From the NCBI GenBank assembly GCA_050084515.1, contig CM114272.1, positions 57,350,001 through 57,414,000 of the forward strand: 64,000 bases of DNA, read 5' to 3'. Below the pieces are notes generated by a model that did no database searches, was not told where the DNA came from, and was given only the letters and a program-made list of their open reading frames with translations. The first letter of the stretch is position 1. Every line of letters begins with the position of its first letter. Below are positions 25,836-35,299 of the stretch, piece by piece. The translations under genes were made by a program, and so were the position numbers. This DNA comes from Blasia pusilla (lineage: Eukaryota > Marchantiophyta > Marchantiopsida > Blasiales).

Positions 25836-26570
25836 CGTGACACCTCATGTACACACATAGCTATAACTTGTAGGAGTTTGCATGTCAGCATCCAACCAAT
25901 GTAGTAATACTGAGTTTTTAGGTGCATGTGAGTCACACTTATGATAAGGTGTAGTGCTCAATAAAGCTTCGACTACATTTCCAAGGGATTAAGGAATTTA
26001 TCGATGCTCAAAGTACATTAGTAATAGATTAAGGAATACATAAAGCCCTCTAAGAAAACCATCACTTAATTTCACTTATCTATCTCAATGTGAGATTGCA
26101 CTCTTTGAAGAAGGTATTCCAGATAGCAACCTCCCAAGGCTTGCATGTAAATAAGGTATTACCTGGGGTCTTGAAGGTATGTCTCAATCTCACAACAAAT
26201 CTGACATAAATAACAACTATACTATGACAGTTCTAGTAGCTTGCTAATGTCAATTAAGCATTACTAATTTCAACTAACCACATTTATTTGAGTATTAGAT
26301 GACCGGGCTCCCTAGCACCCTATGTAGCTCAGATTACAATGGGTTTTTGTCTAGCCATGGGTTGTCCAGCCCATTAGAGCATGGTTGAATCTAGATAGCG
26401 CGGATCCAACTAGTGTTAGAAGTATGAAACATACAACAAGGGCTAAGATCAAGCTAGTGGAGAAGATGTGTTGAGTTTTACTCTGTTGAATGATTACTTA
26501 GTCAGCCTATGAGGACCTAATGTTTCTTCATTCTATTTTATGCTTATACTTAAGCGTGTGTAAACTCTAT
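25835..26570. other. Intergenic DNA between the Pif1 relic and element A
   Basis: No gene was recognised. The stretch contains AT-rich DNA and a less AT-rich part near 26300-26470. The N-terminal half of the helicase would be expected here but was not detected. Confidence 0.45.
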
Positions 26571-26778
26571 CTTGCGCATATATATCGCTACACAACATAC
26601 ATCGCTGGTCACATCTACACCACACAACATCGATCTTCTCCACACACGGGTCGATCCACACATGTACAAAAATCAACTCATACATATACATGGAGATCAC
26701 ACAACCGTTCCCCTAGCTGGCAATTAGATCCCCCCAACTCCAAATAGAAAATACCACATCTCTCTAACATGACCTACT

Positions 26779-26817
26779 ACCCTATACACATTTTGGACAA
26801 ATGTGTGTAGGGTAGTC
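26779..26817. repeat. 17-bp inverted repeat over the end of the PHD finger
   Basis: CTACCCTATACACATTT and AAATGTGTGTAGGGTAG form a stem with one mismatch and a 5-base loop. It overlaps the last Cys-x2-Cys codons of the PHD finger. It could be a transcript hairpin near the element's 3' end, or simply a template-switch scar. Confidence 0.6.
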
Positions 26818-26931
26818 CCGTGGGAACTACATCAAGAGGGGGGGGGTCAGACATGACATATGCCACCATCGAGAACAACCATCACATACCAACATGGTGG
26901 TTGCACCCCTCGCAGATCCGCACAACATACA
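26790..26931 (-). pseudogene. PHD finger at the C-terminus of the element A polyprotein
   Basis: The minus strand reads C-M-L-C, then 11 residues, CDGC, four residues, H-M-S-C, then 17 codons, C-P-K-C: a complete Cys4-His-Cys3 PHD pattern, with the usual W two residues before the His (SRWWHMSC). PHD fingers bind the histone H3 tail, mostly by its Lys4 state. A TAG lies between the sixth and seventh ligands. Upstream the frame runs in register from integrase (27136-27957) with only one TAG between, so the finger was part of the integrase polyprotein. It is about 65-70 codons after an APCHLPNVD segment that is shared with element B. The targeting role is inferred from the analogy with chromodomains of chromoviruses. 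Confidence 0.82.
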
Positions 26932-27135
26932 CCTCAAGCCTGCAAGTACCACTGCCAAGCTCGAATCCATTGTCCTGTCAACGTTCGGAAGATGACATGG
27001 CGCACAATTGCGCACATGATCCTTCCAAACCATACCATCCCGTCCCTCCAACATGAGGACTCCGGTCGGTAATACCTCGCACACACGTAAGATCGTGCGT
27101 CCTACAGTGACATCTAGCATCGTGGGTACCGCCTG

Positions 27136-28209
27136 CTATAAATGCACGTAATCTCCAGGATGAAACCTCCTAATCCCTAGACGATAACCTCCTCCATAAA
27201 TGATCGCGTACCTCAATGTATCTCTATGCTGAGCAATAGCTACGTTCTCAAAGGCCATAGGCATAACTCTACGAAAAACCTTCGCCCTATGAGAACATGC
27301 TTGTACCCACACATCTAGATTATCAAGATCTAACACCTCCGCCATGTCACGTCGAATGGGTGCAGGTAAATCTGGCTCTCTCCCAAAGAGCAAAAAGTAG
27401 GGTGAAAATGACGCCAAGGATGCTTGCCGACTAAAACGATAACCCATAGCCAACCATGGCAACTGTAGGTCCCACTCCCTCAAGTGTCCCCGCTGCAAGC
27501 CATACTTGCGCAATCCTCTCTTCACCGTCTGTACCACTCTCTCCGCCAACCCATCGGCCTCAGGATGATCTCTGGATATGGTGCGGTGATCTATCAGCGC
27601 CTGATCACACAAGGCTTGAAACTCTCCCCTGAACTCGGTACCTTGGTCAGTCAACACCTCCGCCGGTGCACCAAAGGGACTAAGCACACAATATAGAAAT
27701 TCATAAGTTGTTCCCTCACTTGCCTTGTCCGGTAGTGCCACCAACTCTATCCACTTGGAGAAATGCTCCACCATGACCAACACGTACCTATGATGACGCC
27801 TCGTCAATGGAAAAGGTCTCGCAAAGTCTAAACTCCAACGATAACCTAAACCCATAATAGGCAACGGATGTAACTGCGGAGTGGGAGCATTGAAGGATGC
27901 TCGCACTCTATCACATACCATACATCTGGCCACAAACTGTTGTACCCCCGTATGCATGCCGCGCCACCAATACTGAACCTGGAGTAAGCTCTAAGTACGC
28001 TTTACTCCAAAATGTCCCAACTCCTCATGGGCATGTCGCACTTCATGTGCTCGATGGGAAGGATGAGGCACCACTTGTATCCTACCATCTCCCCATACGC
28101 GCAAAATGTGAGTCCCCTCCCACCTAAACCTCCTGGCTCGTTGTAGGATCTGATCCCGCTCCCTAGCACTCAATGTGCTCGCTATGACGCCAGTGCACAA
28201 TTGCTCCAC
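27136..28209 (-). pseudogene. Ty3/Gypsy integrase (element A)
   Basis: The N-terminal HHCC zinc domain is seen as HAHEELGHFGV at the end of the 28209-27991 frame and C-M-V-C at the start of the 27957-27136 frame; a stop and a frame break lie between. The catalytic core keeps all three acidic residues: Asp in WSLDFARP, Asp in LTDQGTEF and Glu in DGLAERVVQ. The C-terminal part has RFSRQASLASFSPYFLLFGR and RRFHPGDYVHL. Integrase inserts the cDNA into the host chromosome. This 273-codon frame is the best preserved part of element A and continues in register, after one TAG, into the PHD finger. Confidence 0.9.
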
Positions 28210-28870
28210 AACTCCATGTTGTCATGGATATCATGACCACATGTCACCTCCTCACTAACCTCCAGATCCAAAGACTCATCATCCAACCCCACCATTGGAG
28301 TCATGACTTGTGGCTGATTTGCCATAGTCAACCAACAAAGATAGGCAGATGCATGCCACCCGAGCAACATCTCCTCTTCACTCTCTCCGTGCCATCGAGC
28401 TCCAGTGTTGTTTCTCTGACTCGGACATGGGTTACGACTCAACCCATCCGCATCCTGGTTCAGCCGCCCTGGCCTATGAACCACCTCAAACTCATACTCA
28501 TGTAGTAATAGAGCCCACCTGGCAAGCTTTCCCGTAAGCTTGTCGGACTCCATCAACCACCTCAACGACTGATGATCAATGATAAGTGTGAAAGGATTAC
28601 CGAATAAATAGCACCTGAAATGTGCCATGGCCGGCCCACACTACAGCCAAGCACTCTCCCTTGTAGGAGCTGTACTTTGCCTCTGCAATGTTGTTTGATT
28701 GGCTCGTGTAAGCCACAATGAACTCCCTCTCCTCGTCATCCCTCTGAGTAAGCACTACTCCTAGACCCAACATACTCCAATCCGTATGTAATTGGAATGG
28801 GCGACCCCTAACCGGTCTCTGTAAAATGGGTAAGGACATCAACCTGTCCGTGAGCTCCTGAAATGCTCAC
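28182..28870 (-). pseudogene. RNase H domain and linker (element A)
   Basis: Two overlapping minus-strand frames carry the domain. The first has HTDWSMLGLGVVL (first Asp) and YKGECLAVVWA (Glu). The second has IIDHQSLRWLM (the Asp of the TDH-like motif) and LNQDADGLSRNP. A frameshift near 28.6 kb separates them. The domain removes the RNA strand during reverse transcription. It is followed by an acidic linker of about 90 codons that leads to the integrase zinc domain. Confidence 0.88.
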
Positions 28871-29871
28871 TCCTGATCATCTCCCCACAACCAAACTTGA
28901 TCAAGTCTTATCAACAAGGTCAAAGAATTTGCGATTGCACTAACACCCTTGACATATTGTCGATAGAAGTTCGCCAGTCCAAGAAATGCTTGGACTCGAA
29001 TCACATCTGTAGGGCGTGGAATCTGCGCAATAGCCTCTACCTTTGCCTGCTAAACGCCTAATCCACTTAGATATATGGTGTGTCCCAAATACTCAATTTT
29101 CTCCTGAAAGAATCTGCACTTGCCTGAATGTAACTTCAGTCCATGTAACTGCAATCGCCGAAATACCTCCGCCAGGTGTCGCTCATGCTTCTCAACTATG
29201 GAACTGAAGATAAGAATATCATATATGTAACATCGTACAAAATCCAATCCATCCAGAATCCTATCCATCACTCTCTGAAACTCTACATGCGTGTTCTTCA
29301 ACCCAAATGGTAAGAACCGCCACTGATACAAGCAATCTCTCCCGAACCAATCTATCCCCAAGAATGTTGTCTTCTCCCTGTCCTCCAACCTGATAGGAAG
29401 CTGATGATAGCCAACATGAAGATCTAACATACTGAAGATCTTTGCATGCCCTACCGCATCAAAGATCTCCTCAGGAGTAGGCATGGCGTACCGATCTGAC
29501 CTCGTCTGTCGGTTGTTAGGACGGTAATCTCCACACATCCGCCTATCCGTCCAATTGCCATACATATCCTTCTACACCGGCATGACTGTGGCAAATGCAT
29601 ACTCCCCATGTGATAACTCCACAAGTCTTGCCTCCAACAAGTCCTGACTCTTGCTCTGAATCAAGGCTTGCTCCATATCGGAATACCTGTAGGGTCGACG
29701 AAAGATTGGCGTATCACTAGCCAACTCAATCTGTATCCCAGGACCCTTCAACGTACCCAAGTCTCTCATATTGAAGGCAAAACAACTCACATGCCCTCTC
29801 AGAAACCTATGAACTCGCCGTCGCTCTCCTCCTATCAACTTGAGACCTATCACACGCTCCCAAGTCTCCAT
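28870..29871 (-). pseudogene. Reverse transcriptase (element A) with a mutated YxDD box
   Basis: The frames 29871-29572 and 29565-29050 are in register, with one TAG between. They show FRRPYRYSDME, MCGDYRP-N-NRQ, FSMLDLHVGYHQLPI (first catalytic Asp) and LPFGLKN. The box that should read YIDD is YIYD at 29218-29229, so one catalytic Asp is Tyr. The thumb continues to about 28870 (FLGLANFY). The frame is in register with the C-terminal end of the upstream methyltransferase, which is direct evidence that both belonged to one pol polyprotein. Confidence 0.9.
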
Positions 29872-29913
29872 CGTGACCTCACTCGGAGAGGACGCAACCT
29901 TCGGCTTTGGTTG

Positions 29914-31724
29914 CTATGTAGCAACCCTAGCCACCTCCGCAACAACCACTCCACTCTGACCTCCTACACCATGCTCTACATCCAAAAAATGAACATGTGC
30001 TACTCTGGCCGCCTTCGCACTCTCCGCTCGAACGACGTCCCAGGAAGTCCATTGGTGCCTATCTCTCCTCGTCTTGCCCCCCGCCAATGCCTGTACAGAC
30101 CCTGTAGGCAATGACACTCGCATCCGTCTCTGCTTAGCCATAAATAGGCTGACTATCCATGTGAGATAGTTGAGGTCCATCGCCCACCCCAACACTTGTC
30201 TTTGGGATGCCTCAATCATCCCTAGCACGGCCATAGTACCTGTAATGAACCCCATGGCGCACTCGCGCTCATCTGCTGTAGGCTCCTCCAATGCTCCGGT
30301 CACCTCATCCCAAATCATGCTTGTACAGACCCTGTAGGCAATGGTCCAACTCGTGGACGTCACGGAATGGATGACACTCGCATCCGTCTCAGCTTAGCCA
30401 TAAATAGGCTGACTATCCATGTGAGATAGTTGAGGTCCATCGCCCGCCCCAACACTTGTCTTTGGGATGCCTCAATCATCCCTAGCACCGCCATAGTACC
30501 TGTAATGAACCCCATGGCGCACTCGCGCTCATCTGCTGTAGGCTCCTCCAATGCTCCGGTCACCTCATCCCAAATCATGCCTGGCCCTCCCTGACGAAAA
30601 GCATGGGATGCTGGGAAGCTCACCAACGTAGGTAAGGCTGCCCTCAACTTCCCCACCCTATTGGCTATCGCCAACTGTGGTCTATCATCCCGCGTCACCA
30701 CCTGAGATCGACGCCCTGAGCCCAAAATAGCATCCACTATGAGATGTGGTGCTCTTTGGACTCCATCATATGCTCGACCGAGTACCTCTGATGGTATCAG
30801 GTTTGTTCACCACAATCGTGGATGATGGGCACGTGACCCAACTTTCGCTGCATCTAGCAACACACCAAGTCCCAACCAGGACCTTACCTGATGCACACTC
30901 GTCATCAGACGTGCACGAGTGTCTCCCAACAATGGCACGTTCTCCAAAATGTACACTGGAGAACATGTTTGACTCTCCTACAAGTGTCGTACGACTCGCA
31001 GCATCTCACAAAACATCCCTGACCTCGGATTTTGGAATCCAAATCCTCGGCCAGCTGATGAATGACCTTGATATGGCCATCCAAAAATCACCAAATGAAT
31101 GGTGCCAACTCTATCTAGATCTTGCGCCCCCACCAAAGAGATGTTGGCAGGTAGTGTATGTTGATATCCCCATCCTGCAGATACCGGAAACAACTCAGGA
31201 TACCTTTGGACCAATCTCGCTACGTGACGTAATAATACTCGTCATGCAGTCTCATCTCTCTCCACATAAAGGTACTCATGCACCCGTATGCCCGCCTACA
31301 ATACTGCAGCCAATCCGATGCTTATCCCTCCGAAGAGATCTAACACCCTAACACCCTCCTCTAGACACTGCCACATAACGGGTGTGGTATCCAATGGGGT
31401 CAACGTCTCCACTCCAGGAGCCCGATCGCCATCTGACTCTCGCTGCTCCGGGATAAAGGCATGACTCCACGCCTGCCCCACGAGGTTGTCGACACTCCTC
31501 TGTAGCTCTCGGGTCGTACCCCACAATGGTGAGGAGGTCTCACCAACATGGGAAGAGACACCCGCCATGGCCTGTCTCTCCGTGGGATTATGCGCTATTG
31601 GGACATCCTCCACATGTGCGTTCCCCTCCAACAACTCTCCTGGCCAGCTAACACTACATGTGAAAGCTGCCAACGTGGTCACAAACTCGTCTCGTGATGG
31701 ACCATCTCGTCCAGCAAACTGCAC
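29914..31724 (-). pseudogene. C5-cytosine DNA methyltransferase, DNMT3-like, inside pol of element A (catalytic Cys lost)
   Basis: Minus-strand motifs in order: GVRVLDLFGGISIGLAAV (motif I, AdoMet binding, about 31300-31355); VARLVQRYPELFPVS; VGTIHLVIFGWPYQGHS (motif IV; the Cys of PCQ is a TAT Tyr codon at 31071-31073); YILENVPLLGD (motif VI); LLDAAKVGSRAHHPRLWWTN (motif VIII, other frame); then a target-recognition stretch and ECAMGF (IX) with LGRAMDLNYLTW (X). Such enzymes move a methyl group from AdoMet to carbon 5 of cytosine. The motif order is that of DNMT3/DNMT1, not the permuted DRM type. Frameshifts break it into several frames and the IX/X part is present twice. It lies between retropepsin and RT, exactly as in element B. 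Confidence 0.88.
30111..30580 (-). repeat. 260-bp tandem duplication of the methyltransferase IX/X segment
   Basis: About 210 bases (ATGACACTCGCATCCGTCTC to CCCAAATCATGC on the plus strand) occur at 30111-30320 and 30371-30580, nearly identical. A short TGTACAGACCCTGTAGGCAA is repeated at the junction. The high identity implies a recent event compared with the rest of the decay. Confidence 0.9.
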
Positions 31725-32285
31725 GGGTAACTCATCCGGCCGTCACCTGACCGCCACCCTGGTCGATAAGCAACAGTCTCCTCCCAAAAGTCAAGGATGA
31801 ATCCTAGGGGATATAACAATGTACTCCCCACCACCATATCGTACGACTCAGCTGGTGTTGTAATCGCACGTGTGCGCACCATACCACTATCCGTCGCATG
31901 CTCTGGCTGGACTATGAAAACTATCTCTTGTCGAGTCATATACTATGTGGGTAACACACCTCCAATCAAGGTCTGTATCTGGAAGGGACAAGGCTCAATG
32001 TCGGCCTTCTGTAACCCCAATGCTAAACATGCCACCTTCCCTAACATCAAGGGTTGCGCTCTTGAATCAAGTAGGACGCGCTGCGGGTGGTATACTATCC
32101 CCATGGGACTAACTAAGCAAAATACTCTTGCTCGATCATTCAATAACACAACTCCATGTGTCACCATTGCTCGCTCTATGGCCAGTCGAGCTGGCATATC
32201 TACCAACTTCACCGCCGCCGCATGCCATGACTGTGTGGGGAACGTCCCGAGCACCAGCTCTGAGGGCAAGTCCACCACATCCTAA
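31679..32285 (-). pseudogene. Retropepsin-like aspartic protease (element A)
   Basis: The 32278-31943 frame carries PQRVLLDSRAQPLMLGK. The canonical catalytic D-S/T-G-A is DSRA here and DSGA in element B. The next frame (31939-31679) continues with AESYDMVVGSTLLYPLGF and LDFWEETVAYRPGW, the usual second half. The protease would cut the Gag-Pol polyprotein. It precedes the methyltransferase directly and overlaps the start of its frame. Confidence 0.8.
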
Positions 32286-32849
32286 ACTACCTCTGAACAA
32301 GAAGCAGTCACCACTCCACGCTCACACAACGTGGCGGCCAACCAAAACACCTCAGTTGGTTCAACTCCCAACGTCGCCAACTATATGGCGGAAAATAGCG
32401 GAGTTTGACTCATTTTGGTGGCCACCTCCAACACTATGGTCGACATTGACTCCACTCGAGCCGTCATAGGATTTGTCACTCCAACTCCTCATTACGTCGA
32501 CGTACCAGCCTCAGCTATAGGCACCGCTGGTTGTCAAGGCACCATCGATGGTGTGTATAGTGCCTCCAACAATGTGAATGACTGTGGAACCTTGGCATTC
32601 CGCCCATCGGTCCCCTCTGGTGAGTCAATCTCAACTCCACCTCTCGATGGCTCGCTGCCTCTCGCAGCACCCCGAGTCACCACTATAGCTGCCTCAACCT
32701 GGGCTGTACTACACATAAACCCCATATTGGCGAGATCCTCACCCGGGTCAGGGTAAGAGGTAGAAGTTGGAGCCACAATAGCTGCTTGCGGCTCCGTGCC
32801 TTCCCTGAGTTGCATCATTGTCATGGCAGCAATCCACTGTTATGTGCGC

Positions 32850-34350
32850 ACCTTCATAAGTGGCTCCCATGTGTGTTAGATACTTTTGGGACTCTAGTTA
32901 GGTGAGTAGAAGGAGCTAGAACCACAATCTGCAATTCAAGTGAGAGGAGATGAGGAGCATCAGGGAAGTAATGAGATCAGGTGAGGAGCTGAGGAGCATC
33001 AGGGAAGTAATGAGATCAGGTGAGGAGCTGAGGAGCAGCAGGGAAGTAATGAGATCATGTGAGGAGCTGAGGAGCAGCAGGGAAGTAATGAGATCAGGTG
33101 AGATCAGGTGAGGAGCATCCAAGGGAAGCTCGAACCAGCTTGAGAAGAAGCAAGCTTGGGAAATGCTAGTTAGGACAGGTTCAGAAGTAGATGAGGTAGA
33201 AATTTCAGGCAGTAGATGCCTTGGAGTAGATGCTTAGGGGGAGGTAGATTTGTAGGAAGGTAGGAACCCAGAATGCCAGAGAAGCCCAAGGAAGAAGAGG
33301 GCTCTCAACTTCACTTATAAATACTCTGGTGGGTTTGCTTGAAGGCGGGCATAAACATGTTGTTGGCTAGTAGACACTCGATCTCTTGAGCCAAGCTAAC
33401 CAGCAGAGTTATGTGCTCCCAGGTCTAGGTAGTGTGTAGTGTGCTTGAAGGGGGCTGAGACTAAGAAGGTCTCTTGTGTACTCTATGATTTTGTGATACA
33501 CAGGAGGTAGCCCTGTGAAATGAGTTCACACCATTGCCCTCAGTATCTCAAGTATGTGCATGATTGAGTGATGAGTTGGGGAGGGCTTGATGAAGGGAGA
33601 TTCTTGGAGCGATTCAACTAATCATTCAAAAGTGGGGAGAGGACAAGAGGCTGCACCAAGAGAGGGAGGCAAGCTTGGGTTCCAAGATTGTGCTCCACCA
33701 AGGTGTGCTTGTAAAGCTTGTCGCTCTCGCCCACCTAAGCTTGGCCTTTGAAACCAATCACATGATTACTTCCAGGGTGTGACAACCTGGACTTCCGTGT
33801 CTGGTAAGTGATAAGAGTTAGTGAGTGGTGAGAGAGAGAGGGTCATGCTTGAGCTCCCCTATAGGTAGAAGACCATGGGCTCACCTGTTAAGTCTCCTAC
33901 TACCGAACAAGAAGGAGAACAACGGATCAGCAAGGTACGAGGAGAAGAAGAAGGTGATTGCACTACCGATCGGCTAGGAGTTGGGTGTACTTTAGAGGAT
34001 GCCTTGGTACATTCAACTAGTCCAAGGCAACACATTGGAGGACCTTATGCTGCCTGGTCATCCTTGTTGTGAATTCTAAGTAGAGTGTGCTTGTTGGGTT
34101 CCACCTGGCCACTCCACTCAAAGCACTCAAGAGAAAGGAAGGAGTTTTGGTTAGTAGGGTGAGGATAGGATTGTGATACTTAAGTGGAGAGTTTTCTACA
34201 GCCTCTTAAGGTAAAGAGGTGGGGTTTCAAGTATGAGTACATCTTGTAGATCTGATCTTTTGATCTGGCCCTAAGCTCTTACATGGGACCGAACTGGTGG
34301 AACTAGCAACATTTTCACCTGGGTTGTGTGCTGGCCATATATTACCTGGT
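32850..34350. mobile_element. 1.5-kb insertion in gag of element A, flanked by a 135-bp direct repeat
   Basis: The stretch ACTACACATAAACCCCATA to TGCATCATYGTCATGGCAG is present at about 32708-32826 and 34354-34473, almost identical, with non-coding DNA between. The insert has a 39-bp minisatellite at one end, a TATAAATACTCT box-like sequence near 33316, and no protein domain. The direct repeat is too long for a target-site duplication. It could be a duplication with later insertion, or capture of an LTR-like segment. Confidence 0.6.
32945..33118. repeat. 39-bp minisatellite, about four units
   Basis: The units carry GAGGAGCTGAGGAGCATC, then AGGGAAGTAATGAGATCAG. Some copies have CATC and others CAGC. 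The minus strand gives a Leu/Ser repeat peptide that is an artefact of the array. Confidence 0.9.
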
Positions 34351-35299
34351 GAGACACTACACATAAACCCCATACTGGCAAGATCCTCACCCGGGTCAGG
34401 GTAAGAGGTAGAAGTTGGAGCCACAATAGCTGCTTGCGGCTCCGTGCCTTCCCTGAGTTGCATCATCGTCATGGCAGTAATCCTCTGCTCCACCTGATCA
34501 ATGCGTGAGAGAAGTGCCGGCTCTGGTGCTCTTGCTCCATCTCCTATGGGTGGTGGTGGTCCTCTACCACCACGTCCAAGAAGAACTCCCCGACCTCCTC
34601 CAAGACGACCGCCCCCAGGCCCTCGGCCTACCTCTAGACGTGCCTCTCGGCGAAAGTCAAAACACCTATCCCTAGTCTGACCATATCTATGGCAATAGTC
34701 ACACTAGTGCTGTGGTGGGGCCATCCTCTATGGCTCCTGAGCAATCGGAGGCGCTTGTGGTCCTCTCCCATGTTGTGGGCAATCTCTCTGCCTATGGGCC
34801 CCTCCACACGTCCAACAAGACCACATCGGTCCCTGTTGGGCAACATATGTAGGTACGGGTCATTGCCTCATAGGCTCATGGTACCCGACCTGCTCTCAGG
34901 GCACACCGGCCTGCTCCCGTGGTATTGGTGCTCGTTGTGGCACCTGTGGGATCATCGTCGCTAGTGGACCCGTCGACTATCGAGAAATTCCAACGGTCAC
35001 TACCTGCTCCTCACTCATGTTGAGAGCTCAATACGTTCAGACAACTCAAAGACCACCTTCTCATGTAAAAATAAGGAGTAGTAAAAATGGCACACCCGGC
35101 CTAAAACTCCACTCCTCAATCTACATCGGCATATCGAGCCTCATCCACCCTATGCTATCAAGGAATCCGGACGCTAGCACCCTAGTTCTATCTCACACAC
35201 ATACAAGAGAGATGCTCCAACGTCCCAAGATGAGAAAGATGGCTTAGGAAAGCCATCTACCTCTCTTATATAGGGTTGGAAGAGCCAAAAGGCTCTTAC

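Larger units (their letters stand above)
32500..35060 (-). pseudogene. Gag 3' half of element A with two zinc knuckles, interrupted by an insertion
   Basis: From an ATG at 35018 (MSEEQVVTVGISR) the minus strand matches element B's gag linker (MAEESVATMGSGR). Knuckle 1 (34817-34779) reads CWTCGGAHRQRDC. Knuckle 2 (34703-34662) reads CDYCHRYGQTRDRC, where the usual His is Gln. A Gly/Arg-rich stretch follows (GRGPGGGRLGGGRG), then a coiled part (MEQRITAMTMMQ). The last part recurs on the far side of the 1.5-kb insertion, at 32850-32530. The capsid domain was not detected; the match fades above about 35.25 kb. Confidence 0.75.

Noticed and set aside
30746-31351. A 201-codon plus-strand frame, one of the longest in the window
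   Set aside because: It lies antisense to the methyltransferase of element A, has no domain, and its length follows from the codon use of the real minus-strand coding DNA.
31797-32285. A 162-codon plus-strand frame
   Set aside because: Antisense shadow of the retropepsin region of element A.
32945-33118. Regular 39-bp array, considered as a CRISPR-like array
   Set aside because: The units are directly adjacent and vary throughout with no unique spacers; the setting is eukaryotic, so it is a minisatellite.
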